Assembly (NCBI RefSeq): GCF_018279165.1
Contig: NZ_CP047289.1
Span: forward strand, 744,001-808,000
Origin: Falsirhodobacter algicola
Lineage (GTDB): Bacteria > Pseudomonadota > Alphaproteobacteria > Rhodobacterales > Rhodobacteraceae
Reading direction: 5' to 3'
Length of the DNA: 64,000 nt
Below are positions 18,936 to 27,506 of this stretch, in pieces (within the stretch, counting starts at the first letter, position 1; each line of letters begins with the position of its first letter). The notes beneath the pieces are model-generated. The model did no database searches. It was given only the letters and a program-made list of their open reading frames with translations, and was not told the DNA's origin. Position numbers and translations under genes: made by a program.

Positions 18936-20195
18936 ATGGACGACACGCACTCCGCCACGATGCGTTCGGGCGACCGCTACGCGCGCGAACTCGAACGGCA
19001 TCTGGGCTGGCTGGACACCTTCACCTCCACCGCGCTGGGCGTGTTGTCGGCGGCATCGGGCATCTACACCTACCTTGGGGTGCGCACGCTTCTGGACAAT
19101 CCGGGCCTTTGGACGACCTTTGCGGCGCTGTCCTATTCCATTGCCGTTTCGGTCGGCATCTTCGTGTTCTGGTCCTATATGATGCGGCTTTTGCCGGCGG
19201 TGCGCAGCGCGGCCTCGCGCATCGGGCTGCTGCTGGCGATGGCGCTGGGCTGCGTGGCGATCATCGCCATGTCCTCGTGGCTGAACGCCGCCGCCCTTGC
19301 CGGATCAGCGGCGGTGGAGCAGCATATGGCCAACACCACCCAAGGCTATCAGGCCGCGCTGGAGCGGGCCCATGCTAATGCCGTCGCCGGCCAGTCGCTG
19401 ACCCGCGATGTCGCGCGCGTCCGTCAGAGCTTTGCCGATCTGTCCGAACAGGAGGCCGGGGGCAATCTGTCGGGCTTTGCCGGTCGGGGCGCGGTGTTCC
19501 GTGTGCTGACCCAGAAGGGCGCGGAGCTTCAGGCGCTGGAGGATCAGCTGAACGGCGTCGCTGAACCGATCGACGCGGCCTTTGCCGAAGGCAACGCGAT
19601 CCTGAGCCGAATGCGCAACCTCTCGGTCGAGCCGGGGCCGGTGGAGGAACGGACCGTCCGCTTCTCCGAGGAGGCGGTGAACCTGTCGGGCTTGATCGCC
19701 CGGATGCGGCAGTTGAACCCGGCGCCCCTCGTGGCGCGGGCGGCGCAGGATCTGTCGGATGCGGTGGTGCTGCCCGAACTTGATGGCACGACCGAGCAGA
19801 TGCGCGCGGGGCAGTCCAGCACCATCACGTCGGTCCTGACCTTGGTGGAGCAGCGCGCCCGCACCCTGTCGGAGGCCGCGGGCGAGGTGATCGCCCTGCC
19901 CCAGCCCGACGAGGCCGCCTATACCCCCATGTCCGCCGCCGATGCCGTGATCGCCTATGCCGGGAACTTCGTTCCGGCTTGGGCGGGGGCCATCTCCATC
20001 GACCTGCTGCCGGCGGTGCTGGTCTTCATTATCATGGTCACGCAGGCCGCGATCCGCAGTGGGCGCGGCGAAGGCGTGACGGACGATCATATGACGGTGG
20101 GCGAATTGCGCGCGGCACTGGCGGCCGCCGAACTGCTGCGCCGCCCGACCGAGGCAGAGGCCGCGCGCCCCGCCCTTGCCCGCCCGGCGGAGTGA
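18936..20195 (+). CDS. Uncharacterised four-span membrane protein with a large extracytoplasmic loop
   Basis: 419 residues, not recognised. Three hydrophobic spans near the N terminus (about 30-50, 63-84 and 95-120), a long polar and probably helical region (about 120-345, rich in Ala, Glu, Gln), then a fourth span near 360-382 (ISIDLLPAVLVFIIMV). The layout suggests a coiled or helical domain facing the periplasm or cytoplasm between the third and fourth spans. ATG at 18936 is preferred over one 13 codons upstream because residues from MDDTHS are polar as expected before span one. It precedes the ClpP-like gene by 3 bases, so the two likely work together. Confidence 0.65.
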   Translation: MDDTHSATMRSGDRYARELERHLGWLDTFTSTALGVLSAASGIYTYLGVRTLLDNPGLWTTFAALSYSIAVSVGIFVFWSYMMRLLPAVRSAASRIGLLLAMALGCVAIIAMSSWLNAAALAGSAAVEQHMANTTQGYQAALERAHANAVAGQSLTRDVARVRQSFADLSEQEAGGNLSGFAGRGAVFRVLTQKGAELQALEDQLNGVAEPIDAAFAEGNAILSRMRNLSVEPGPVEERTVRFSEEAVNLSGLIARMRQLNPAPLVARAAQDLSDAVVLPELDGTTEQMRAGQSSTITSVLTLVEQRARTLSEAAGEVIALPQPDEAAYTPMSAADAVIAYAGNFVPAWAGAISIDLLPAVLVFIIMVTQAAIRSGRGEGVTDDHMTVGELRAALAAAELLRRPTEAEAARPALARPAE

Positions 20196-20198
20196 GCG

Positions 20199-20912
20199 AT
20201 GGCCCGGCTACGAACCCCGCAGGGCGCGCTGCGCGCGATCCTCCTGTCCCAGATGGTGCTGGGGGCGGCGCTCGTGGCGCTGGACCTTTATGGCGCCAGC
20301 GGCGGCGAAGCCTCGCCCGCCCTGTTCGCCCCGCCTGCCGAGGGGCCGAGCGTGCGCCCCTACCGCCCCGATCTGCGCCCCGGCACGCCGGGAACCCCCG
20401 CCATGCGGCCCATGCCGGACCGCCTCGTCTTCGAGGAGGACGAGGGCGGCACCATCCGCATCACCGGCCAGATCGCGCCCGGCGATGCCGACCGGTTCGC
20501 CGCGTGGCTGGATCAGACGCGGCCCGGCGGCACGCAGGTCGCGCTCGACAGTTCGGGCGGGTCGGTGTCGGACGCGCTGGCGATCGGACGCACGATCCGC
20601 GCCGCGGGCTATGACACCGATGTGCCGCAGGGCGCGGTCTGCATGTCGGCCTGCCCCTATGTGCTGGCAGGGGGCGTTGCCCGCAGCGCCGAAGGGGTGG
20701 TCGGGGTCCATCAGCATTACTACGGGGAAAACACCCTGCTGCCGACGTTCATGGCCGTGAAGGACGTGCAGCGCGGACAGGCCGCCGTCATGGACTACCT
20801 GACGGAGATGGGCGTGGACCTGCGCATCATGAGCTATGCCCTGCGCACCCCGCCCGAGGAGATCAACGTCCTCGATGCCGATCTGATGCAGGATCTGGCG
20901 CTGACGACGTAG
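20199..20912 (+). CDS. Membrane-anchored ClpP/crotonase-fold protein (putative serine peptidase)
   Basis: 237 residues with one N-terminal membrane segment (about 11-30), a proline-rich linker (40-75) and a ClpP-like domain (about 78-237). The domain shows the family landmarks in order: LDSSGGSVSDAL (116-127, oxyanion glycines and substrate groove), CMS150ACPYVLAGG with the candidate nucleophile Ser150, and GVHQHYY (His171 or His173) about 22 residues later, the same order as in ClpP. Comparable secreted ClpP-like proteins are annotated COG3904 in proteobacteria. Substrate unknown. Coupled to the upstream membrane protein. Confidence 0.75.
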   Translation: MARLRTPQGALRAILLSQMVLGAALVALDLYGASGGEASPALFAPPAEGPSVRPYRPDLRPGTPGTPAMRPMPDRLVFEEDEGGTIRITGQIAPGDADRFAAWLDQTRPGGTQVALDSSGGSVSDALAIGRTIRAAGYDTDVPQGAVCMSACPYVLAGGVARSAEGVVGVHQHYYGENTLLPTFMAVKDVQRGQAAVMDYLTEMGVDLRIMSYALRTPPEEINVLDADLMQDLALTT

Positions 20913-20925
20913 CGGCGGCGCCCCG

Positions 20926-20939
20926 ATCCGCGCGCGGAT
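20926..20939. terminator. Small palindrome between convergent genes
   Basis: ATCCG-CGCG-CGGAT sits in the 37-base gap between the ClpP-like gene and the convergent serine hydrolase gene. Short stem, no U-run; a weak terminator candidate only. Confidence 0.25.
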
Positions 20940-20949
20940 GCGGCACAGA

Positions 20950-22431
20950 TCACATCCGTTCGTACTCGATCACCCGTGCGCGGCTAAGCGACAGTTCGAT
21001 CCGATCCTCATTCAGGCGCCGCAGGCAGATCCGGCGCGGAGTGCCCTGATCGTGCACCGTGAACAGCCACCGCCCCCGCCCCAACGGCACCAGCGGCGCG
21101 CGTTCGGCCTGCGGGCCGCGCCCCCATAGGGCATGCCCCGCACCGATCCGCAGGGTCGCGCCATGGGCATGCCAGTCGCCGTCCGGGCTGGGGGTGCCGT
21201 CGTCCGTGGCTGGTTCGAGCCGGACGGGCAGATGCCCGATCTCCCCCTCCAGCGCGCCATCCGGCGCGGGGCGCAACCGCACCAGCGCATGGGCGGGCGT
21301 GGAGACGGCCCAGCCATCGTCCATCACCAGCGCCTCCTCGGCGTCGCGCAGGGTGATGCTGCCGGAACGCAGTTCGGCCCAGAGGTTCCCCTCGGGCGCG
21401 GCATAGAGGCCCGGCGCGGCAAGGCTGGCCGCAGGGCGCGCATCGTCCCGCACCCCAAGCAGCACGCGCATCAATTGCTGGGCAAGGCCGGTGGCGGCGA
21501 CATCCTCGCGGTTGCACAGCACGACGATCCCCGCCCCCGTCTTCGGGTCCAGCAGAAAGCCCGAGCGGTATCCCGGCTGCGCGCCGCCATGCCCCGGAAG
21601 CCGCCGCGCCCCGATCGTGGTCAGGCTGATCCCGAGGCCGTAGCCCGTCCCCACCCCGGACCGCAGCGGCACCGGCGCCGAAAGGGTCGCGCACTCCGGC
21701 CGCGTCATCAGATCCGCCAGCCAGACCGCAAGATCGGTGGCCGACCCGGCCAGCGAGCCCGCCGCAGAGATATGCATCCCCTGAAACCCCACGCGCCAGC
21801 CATCGGCGCAAGGCACATGCCCCGGCACGAGGCCCGGCAGTGGATCGCTCCAATATTCCATCGCTCGCATCCCGGTGCCGAGCCGCGCCGCCTGCGCCGC
21901 CACCTGATCCGCAAAGCGCACGCCCCGCCGCTCCAGCGCCGCCTCCACCAGCCGGTATCCGGCGTTGGAATAGGCGACTTCGGTCCCCGGTTCGGCGTTC
22001 AGGCGGGGGATGCCCGCCGAAAAGGCCAAAAGCGCCGCCTTATCCGTCACCGAGGCCGTCCCGAGGCCCAGAAGCGTCAGCATCTCGCGCGTGTCGGGAA
22101 GGCCGCCCTGCATCGACAGCGCCTGCCGCACGGTGACGGAGCCCGGCGCGGGCGCAAGCTCGGCCAGCTCCTCGCCCAAGGGCAGATCGAGCGGCAGCAC
22201 GCCCGTCCGCAGGACCGTCTCCGCCAGCACATGCTTCGTGACGGAGGCCCAGCGCATGGGGCTGTCCGCCGAAAGGGGTGCCGCCTCGCCGATCCGCGCC
22301 ACGCCCCCCGCGACCGACAGCCGGATGCCGCCGCGATCGAACCCGAGAATCACTCCGCCCGGCGACGCTCTGCCCCATTCCTCGACGATGGCCGAAGCCC
22401 TTTCGGCCGCTGCGGCCCAATGCATCAGCAT
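20950..22431 (-). CDS. Serine hydrolase, D-aminopeptidase (DAP)-like
   Basis: 493 residues of the beta-lactamase / penicillin-binding-protein fold followed by a C-terminal beta-rich region, the three-domain layout of DAP-type D-aminopeptidases (about 520 residues). Active-site motifs: SVTK (Ser63, Lys66), YSN in VAYSNAGY near residue 165, and HGG in PGHGGAQPGYRSG near residue 265. No signal peptide, so it is probably cytoplasmic. Start at 22431 has GGAGG five bases upstream; an ATG at 22449 would also be open. Expected to cleave N-terminal D-amino acids or related amides. Divergent from the symporter gene. Confidence 0.85.
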   Translation of the reverse strand: MLMHWAAAAERASAIVEEWGRASPGGVILGFDRGGIRLSVAGGVARIGEAAPLSADSPMRWASVTKHVLAETVLRTGVLPLDLPLGEELAELAPAPGSVTVRQALSMQGGLPDTREMLTLLGLGTASVTDKAALLAFSAGIPRLNAEPGTEVAYSNAGYRLVEAALERRGVRFADQVAAQAARLGTGMRAMEYWSDPLPGLVPGHVPCADGWRVGFQGMHISAAGSLAGSATDLAVWLADLMTRPECATLSAPVPLRSGVGTGYGLGISLTTIGARRLPGHGGAQPGYRSGFLLDPKTGAGIVVLCNREDVAATGLAQQLMRVLLGVRDDARPAASLAAPGLYAAPEGNLWAELRSGSITLRDAEEALVMDDGWAVSTPAHALVRLRPAPDGALEGEIGHLPVRLEPATDDGTPSPDGDWHAHGATLRIGAGHALWGRGPQAERAPLVPLGRGRWLFTVHDQGTPRRICLRRLNEDRIELSLSRARVIEYERM

Positions 22432-22556
22432 GCGATCCTCCATCCACACGGACCGGAGTGTCCGCCCAAGCCCGCGAAGGTCAACCCCCCGAATACGGGT
22501 TCCGGCAGCGCGCCCGCGCAGGCATACTGGCGAAAACTGGAAAAGAGAGAGCGTAT

Positions 22557-23966
22557 ATGAACGCCGCCATCGCTGTCCTGAACTCGATCCTGTGGGACTA
22601 CATCCTCATCTATGGCTTGCTGGCCGTCGGGCTGTTCTTCACCCTGCGCCTCGGCTTCCTGCAATTTCGGCATTTCCCGGAGATGTTCCGATGCGTGACC
22701 GGATCGGCGGCATCGGACCGCAACGGCATTTCCCCATTGCAGGCGCTGACGGTCAGCCTCGCATCGCGCGTGGGGACGGGCAACATCGCAGGTGTGGCGG
22801 TCGCGATCTATCTGGGCGGGCCGGGCGCGGTGTTCTGGATGTGGATGGTCGCGCTGGTGGGCATGGCCACGGCCTATGCCGAAAGCACCCTCGCCCAACT
22901 CTACAAGGTGCGTGAGGGGACGCTCTATCGCGGCGGGCCTGCCTATTACATCGCGCGCGGCCTTGGGCTGCCGTGGCTGGGGGCGATCTTCTCGGTCTGT
23001 CTGATCCTTGCCTTCGGCCTCGTGTTCAACGCGGTGCAGGCGAACTCCATCGCGCAGGCCACGAGCGAGGCGTTCGGCTTTCCGACTTGGACGGTCGGTG
23101 TCGGCGTCGCCGCTATCACGGCGATCATCATCTTCGGCGGCATCCCCCAGATCGCCCGCGTGGCCGAAATCGTGGTGCCCTTCATGGCAGGCATCTACCT
23201 GATCCTCGCGGTTGTGGTCCTTGCGATGAACATCACGTCGGTGCCCAGCGCGTTGTGGCAGATCGTGGGCGGTGCCTTCGGGCTGACGCAGGCCACGGGC
23301 GGCGTGGCCGGTGCCATCGCGGCTGCCGCACTGAACGGGATCAAGCGGGGCCTCTTCTCGAACGAGGCGGGTATGGGCTCGGCCCCCAACATCGCGGCCG
23401 CCGCCCGTCCGGACCCGCACCACCCCTCCAGCCAAGGCTTCGTGCAGGCGCTGGGCGTCTTCATCGACACGCTGCTCGTCTGCACGGCCACGGCGATGAT
23501 GATCCTTCTGGCCGATGTCGTCGAACCCGGCAACGGCATCACCGGCACCGTCCTGACGCAAAACGCGCTGAGCGTGCATTTCGGCGCCTTCGGCAACATC
23601 TTCATCGCCGTTGCGATCTTCTTCTTCGCCTTCACCTCCATCATCGGCAACTACGCCTATGCCGAAAACGCGCTTGCCTACCTTGGGGGCAGCGGGCGCA
23701 TCGGGCTGACGGTGCTGCGGATCGCTGCGCTTGGCATGGTGATCTGGGGCGCGGTGCAGCCCGTGCAGACGGTGTTCGATCTGGCCGATGCCTCGATGGG
23801 GCTGATGGCGACGATCAACCTCTGCGTGATCGTCCTTCTGTCGGGGACGGTGACGGTGCTGACGCGCAACTACCTTGCCCAGCGCAAGGCGGGGCTGATG
23901 CCGCGCTTCCATCTGGCCGATGCGCCGAAACTGACGCGGGGCGTCGATCGCAGCATCTGGAAATAG
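22557..23966 (+). CDS. Alanine/glycine:cation symporter (AGCS family)
   Basis: 469-residue inner-membrane sodium-coupled amino acid carrier. About 10-11 hydrophobic spans; family signatures include SRVGTGNIAGVAVAI near residue 80, GGPAYYIARGLG near 125, and KRGLFSNEAGMGSAPNIAAA near 270. Start at MNAAIAVLN; the open frame further upstream crosses the divergent serine hydrolase start and is not family-like. Imports alanine or glycine with Na+ or H+. A strong hairpin follows the stop. Confidence 0.94.
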   Translation: MNAAIAVLNSILWDYILIYGLLAVGLFFTLRLGFLQFRHFPEMFRCVTGSAASDRNGISPLQALTVSLASRVGTGNIAGVAVAIYLGGPGAVFWMWMVALVGMATAYAESTLAQLYKVREGTLYRGGPAYYIARGLGLPWLGAIFSVCLILAFGLVFNAVQANSIAQATSEAFGFPTWTVGVGVAAITAIIIFGGIPQIARVAEIVVPFMAGIYLILAVVVLAMNITSVPSALWQIVGGAFGLTQATGGVAGAIAAAALNGIKRGLFSNEAGMGSAPNIAAAARPDPHHPSSQGFVQALGVFIDTLLVCTATAMMILLADVVEPGNGITGTVLTQNALSVHFGAFGNIFIAVAIFFFAFTSIIGNYAYAENALAYLGGSGRIGLTVLRIAALGMVIWGAVQPVQTVFDLADASMGLMATINLCVIVLLSGTVTVLTRNYLAQRKAGLMPRFHLADAPKLTRGVDRSIWK

Positions 23967-23974
23967 CGGCGCTC

Positions 23975-24008
23975 GCGGCCGGGAACCATCGGTGCCCGGC
24001 CGCTCTTT
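23975..24008 (+). terminator. Rho-independent-like terminator after the AGCS symporter
   Basis: GCGGCCGGG / CCCGGCCGC, nine perfect base pairs with an 11-base loop, followed by TCTTT. It starts 8 bases after the symporter stop and separates it from ku. Confidence 0.65.
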
Positions 24009-24033
24009 CCCCCGGTGAAAGGGGGGCTGTGCC

Positions 24034-24888
24034 ATGGCATCGCGTGCGGTCTGGAAAGGGCAGATACGTCTGTCGCTCGTCTCCATCCCGGTGGAGATTC
24101 ACAGCGCGACCCAGCCGGGGGCGCGCGTTTCGTTCCGGCAGATCCACGGCCCCAGCGGCAAGCGCGTCCGCTATGAAAAGACCGTGGCCGGGCTGGGGGC
24201 CGTCAAGGCGTCCGACATCCTGAAGGGGTACGAGCTGGGGGATGACGAATACCTCCTGCTGAAACCCGAAGAGATCGAGGCCATCCGCCTGGAAACGCGC
24301 AAGACGCTGGAACTGGTGCAGTTCGTCGATTACGACGCGATCCCCCCGCTCTATTACGACAAACCCTACTACGTCGTCCCGACCGACGATCTGGCCGAAG
24401 ATGCCTACCGTGTCGTGCGCGATGCGCTGCGCAAGGCGCGCCGGGTCGGGCTTGGCCAACTGACGATGCGGGGGAAGGAGTATCTCTGCGCCCTGCGTCC
24501 CTGCGGCGACGGCCTCCTGATGGAAACGCTGCATTACGCCGATGAGATCCGAAAGGCCGATCCGCTTTTTGCGGGCATCGAGGACGCCCCCGCAGATGAG
24601 GAGCTTCTGGCCGTCGCGACCCAGCTCATCGATCGCAAGACCGGCCCCTTCGAGGCGGACCGCTTCACCGATCATTACGACAAGGCCCTGCGCGAACTGA
24701 TCGAGGCGCGGCGCCGCAACCGCAAGACCCCGCGCACCAGCGCCGAGGATGACGCCGCCCCGACCAAGGGCAGCAATGTCGTCGATCTGATGGAGGCGCT
24801 TCGGGCCAGCCTCGATACCCCCGGCGGCAAGAAGCCCGCGAAGAAACCGCGCAAGACCCCGGCAAAGCGCGGCACCAAGGCGTCCTGA
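24034..24888 (+). CDS. ku: Ku protein, non-homologous end joining
   Basis: 284-residue bacterial Ku. The core ring domain runs from about residue 5 (AVWKGQIRLSLVSIPVEIH) to about 215, with family pieces FRQIHGPSGKRVRYEK, VDYDAIPPLYYDKPYYV and LGQLTMRGKEYLCALRP. A lysine/proline-rich basic tail (about 225-284) is typical of bacterial Ku C termini that bind DNA and recruit LigD. Homodimer threads broken DNA ends. It lies 3 bases before ligD. Confidence 0.96.
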   Translation: MASRAVWKGQIRLSLVSIPVEIHSATQPGARVSFRQIHGPSGKRVRYEKTVAGLGAVKASDILKGYELGDDEYLLLKPEEIEAIRLETRKTLELVQFVDYDAIPPLYYDKPYYVVPTDDLAEDAYRVVRDALRKARRVGLGQLTMRGKEYLCALRPCGDGLLMETLHYADEIRKADPLFAGIEDAPADEELLAVATQLIDRKTGPFEADRFTDHYDKALRELIEARRRNRKTPRTSAEDDAAPTKGSNVVDLMEALRASLDTPGGKKPAKKPRKTPAKRGTKAS

Positions 24889-24891
24889 GCC

Positions 24892-27330
24892 ATGGACCCG
24901 CTGGACACCTACCGCCGGATGCGCGACTTCGCCGCGACGCCGGAGCCTTCGGGCACGGGTGGGGTGTCCGCGGGGCCAGCCCTGCGCTACGGCGTTCAGA
25001 TGCATGATGCAACGCGCCTGCATTGGGATCTGCGGCTGGAATGGCGCGGCGCCCTTCTGAGCTGGGCCGTGACGCGGGGGCCGTCGCTGGATCCGGCAGA
25101 CAAACGCCTTGCCGTGCGGACCGAGGATCACCCCCTCGATTACCTGACCTTCGAAGGGACCATCCCCAAGGGCCAATATGGCGCCGGAACCGTGATGCTG
25201 TGGGATATCGGCTGGTGGCAGCCCTATCACGACGTGGCCGATGGGCTGGCCAAGGGGCATCTGCATTTCGCGCTGCATGGGCGGCGCGCGGGGGGCGGGT
25301 ATTCCCTGATCCGCATGAAGGGAAAGCGGCAGGGCGATGCCAAGCGCGAGAATTGGCTGTTGATCAAGGAGGACGATGCCGCAGCGGACCCCGAGGCCAA
25401 GCATTTCGCCGCGCCGGATGCCCGCAGTGTGGCCACGAACCGCACATTGGAACAGATAGGGAACAACGCCCCGGCCCTGCCCTTCGGCCCCAGACGTCGC
25501 CATGCGATGCCCGCCTTTCACGAACCGCAACTTGCCACCGCCGTCGATACGCCCCCCACGGGTGCGGAATGGCTGCACGAGGTGAAGCTCGATGGCTATC
25601 GCGCGCTGATCGGCCTTGGAAAGGACGGGGTGCGCATCTTCACGCGCAGCGGCCTCGATTGGTCGGACCGCTTTGCCGAACTGCTGCCCCCGCTGGCCGA
25701 CCTGCCCTGCGATGCCGCCCTGATCGACGCGGAGATCGTGGCCGGTGCCGGATTGCAGGGGTTTTCCGCATTGCAGGCCGCGATCAAGGCGGGCGGTCCG
25801 TTTCAGGTCTATGCCTTCGATCTTCTGTCGCTGAACGGGGCCTCCCTGACCGGCCAACCGCTGACGAAACGCCGCGCAGCCTTGGAGCGTCTTTTGGCGA
25901 AGGCTCCGCCCCGTGGGCCGGTTCGCCCGTCGCCCGTCCTTGGCGGCGCGGCACAGGACGCGCTGGCCGCCATCTGCGCGGCAGGCGGCGAAGGGCTAGT
26001 CTCGAAGCTGGCGCAGGCCCCCTATCGCAGCGGGCGCGGCACGTCATGGCAAAAGACGAAATGCATCCGCCGGGCGGAGTTCCTGATCTGCGGCTGGATG
26101 CCTTCGGACAAACGCGGGCGCACCTTCGCCTCGCTGCTCCTCGCCACGGCCGAAGGGGGCGGCCTCGTCTATCGCGGCAAGGTCGGAACGGGGTTCGACA
26201 CGGTCGCGCAGGAGGACATCATGGCCCGCCTCGCCCCCCTTGCCCGCAAAAGCCCGCCCCTCAGCGCCCCGAGGGCCGAGGTGCGGGGCGCGAAATGGGT
26301 CGATCCGCAGCTTGCGGCCGAAATCCTGCATGCCGAACTGACGAGCGATGGCCGCTTGCGCCATGCCCGCTTCGTTGCCCTGCGCGAGGACAAAGCCCCA
26401 GAAGACATCGCCCTCGATCCCCCCGTGGAGGTTCAGATGGATCACGGCACCCGCCCCCGGATCGCCGGCATCGGCATCAGCCACCCAGACCGCCTGCTGT
26501 TCCCCAAACCCCGCATCACGAAACAGGCCCTTGCCGAATATCACGAGGCGATGGCCGACCGCCTCCTTCCCACCCTCAAGGACCGCCCCGCCGCCCTTTT
26601 GCGCCTGCCCGAGGGGCTGGACGGGGAACGGTTCTTTCAGAAGCATCCGGGCAAGGGCTTTCCCGATGCCATCCGCAGCGTCCGCGTGCCCCAAGCCGAT
26701 GGAAGCGCCGCCGACCATATGTGCATTACCGATACGGCGGGGCTCGTGGCCGCCGTTCAGATGGGCACCGTGGAGTTTCACCCATGGGGCGCCCGGCGCG
26801 ATCGGCTGGACCGGCCCGAGCGGCTGGTCTTCGACCTCGACCCCGACGAAGCGCTCGGTTTCGCCCGCGTCCGCGAGGCCGCGCTGCATGTGCGGGACCG
26901 GCTGGCCGATCTGGGGCTGCCCTCATGGGCGATGGTGACGGGGGGCAAGGGGGTGCATGTCATCGTTCCCCTGCGCCGCACCGCAAGCTGGCAGACGGCG
27001 AAGATCTTCGCCCAGCTTTTCGCGACGCTTCTGGCCGAGGATGCTCCGGGCGCCTACACCGCCAGCATGTCGAAGGCCCAGCGCAAGGGGCGGATCTTCG
27101 TCGACTGGCTGCGGAACGAACGTGGGGCGACGGCGGTAGCCCCCTTCTCGGTCCGGGCACGGCCCGGCGCGCCGGTCGCGGTCCCCGTCGCATGGGATGA
27201 ATTGCGTCGTCTGCGCCGGGCGAACGGGTTTTCGATGAAGGCCGCGCAAACGCGCAGCTGGGCCGATCTGGACGTGCCGGAGCCTGCGGGGCTGAACAAG
27301 GACGTTCTGGCGCGGCTCGAACGAAAATAG
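24892..27330 (+). CDS. ligD: ATP-dependent DNA ligase D (phosphoesterase-ligase-polymerase)
   Basis: 812-residue multifunctional NHEJ ligase. Order of modules: 3'-phosphoesterase (about 25-165, with TRLHWDLRLEW and FEGTIPKGQYGAGTV), ATP-dependent ligase (about 205-500, nucleotidyl lysine Lys232 in EVK232LDGYR, then DAEIVAG), and primase-polymerase (about 525-800, metal motif D648-L-D650, and GGKGVHVIVPL). The order PE-Lig-Pol is the common alpha/gammaproteobacterial form. Acts with Ku to process and seal double-strand breaks without a template. The pair forms a compact operon ended by a hairpin shared with the convergent GH13 gene. Confidence 0.97.
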   Translation: MDPLDTYRRMRDFAATPEPSGTGGVSAGPALRYGVQMHDATRLHWDLRLEWRGALLSWAVTRGPSLDPADKRLAVRTEDHPLDYLTFEGTIPKGQYGAGTVMLWDIGWWQPYHDVADGLAKGHLHFALHGRRAGGGYSLIRMKGKRQGDAKRENWLLIKEDDAAADPEAKHFAAPDARSVATNRTLEQIGNNAPALPFGPRRRHAMPAFHEPQLATAVDTPPTGAEWLHEVKLDGYRALIGLGKDGVRIFTRSGLDWSDRFAELLPPLADLPCDAALIDAEIVAGAGLQGFSALQAAIKAGGPFQVYAFDLLSLNGASLTGQPLTKRRAALERLLAKAPPRGPVRPSPVLGGAAQDALAAICAAGGEGLVSKLAQAPYRSGRGTSWQKTKCIRRAEFLICGWMPSDKRGRTFASLLLATAEGGGLVYRGKVGTGFDTVAQEDIMARLAPLARKSPPLSAPRAEVRGAKWVDPQLAAEILHAELTSDGRLRHARFVALREDKAPEDIALDPPVEVQMDHGTRPRIAGIGISHPDRLLFPKPRITKQALAEYHEAMADRLLPTLKDRPAALLRLPEGLDGERFFQKHPGKGFPDAIRSVRVPQADGSAADHMCITDTAGLVAAVQMGTVEFHPWGARRDRLDRPERLVFDLDPDEALGFARVREAALHVRDRLADLGLPSWAMVTGGKGVHVIVPLRRTASWQTAKIFAQLFATLLAEDAPGAYTASMSKAQRKGRIFVDWLRNERGATAVAPFSVRARPGAPVAVPVAWDELRRLRRANGFSMKAAQTRSWADLDVPEPAGLNKDVLARLERK

Positions 27331-27346
27331 CGCCCCGGTGGGGCGC
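27330..27346. terminator. Bidirectional hairpin, ligD / GH13 operon
   Basis: GCGCCCC / GGGGCGC with a 3-base loop, lying between the ligD stop and the convergent GH13 gene. On the minus strand it is followed by TATTTT, a good intrinsic terminator for the glucosidase operon; on the plus strand by CATCTT. Confidence 0.6.
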
Positions 27347-27353
27347 CATCTTA

Positions 27354-27506
27354 TCAGTAGTTCGCGGGGGGATCGCTTGCGGGGAAGGACTCGTCGCTTT
27401 CCTCGTCTTCCTTCTTCCACGTCTCGGGCGGATTTTTCATCTGGCCCGGGCCGGCGGGACGAACGTCGTCCTTGGTCGGCACGTCTTTCGGCTTGTCATC
27501 GGACAT
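27354..27506 (-). CDS. Small acidic protein (SFPASDPP type), possible internal start in the GH13 frame
   Basis: A 50-residue product, MSDDKPKDVPTKDD...DESDESFPASDPPANY, that in many alphaproteobacteria would be a free-standing small hydrophilic protein; the ESFPASDPP ending is a widespread motif of unknown function. Here it is in frame with the end of the alpha-glucosidase gene with no intervening stop. Its ATG at 27506 has its own strong AAGGAGGG sequence four bases upstream, so it can be made separately by internal initiation, as a C-terminal tail of the glucosidase, or both. Predicted disordered and highly charged. Confidence 0.6.
   Translation of the reverse strand: MSDDKPKDVPTKDDVRPAGPGQMKNPPETWKKEDEESDESFPASDPPANY

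Noticed and set aside
17331-19001. Longer 556-residue version of glutamate dehydrogenase
   Set aside because: The extra 81 residues are Arg/Ser-rich and precede a good ribosome site at the 18758 start.
25023-27200. Second long plus frame inside ligD
   Set aside because: Frame-shifted shadow with Arg/Gly/Pro-rich low-complexity translation; the true frame carries all ligase and polymerase motifs.
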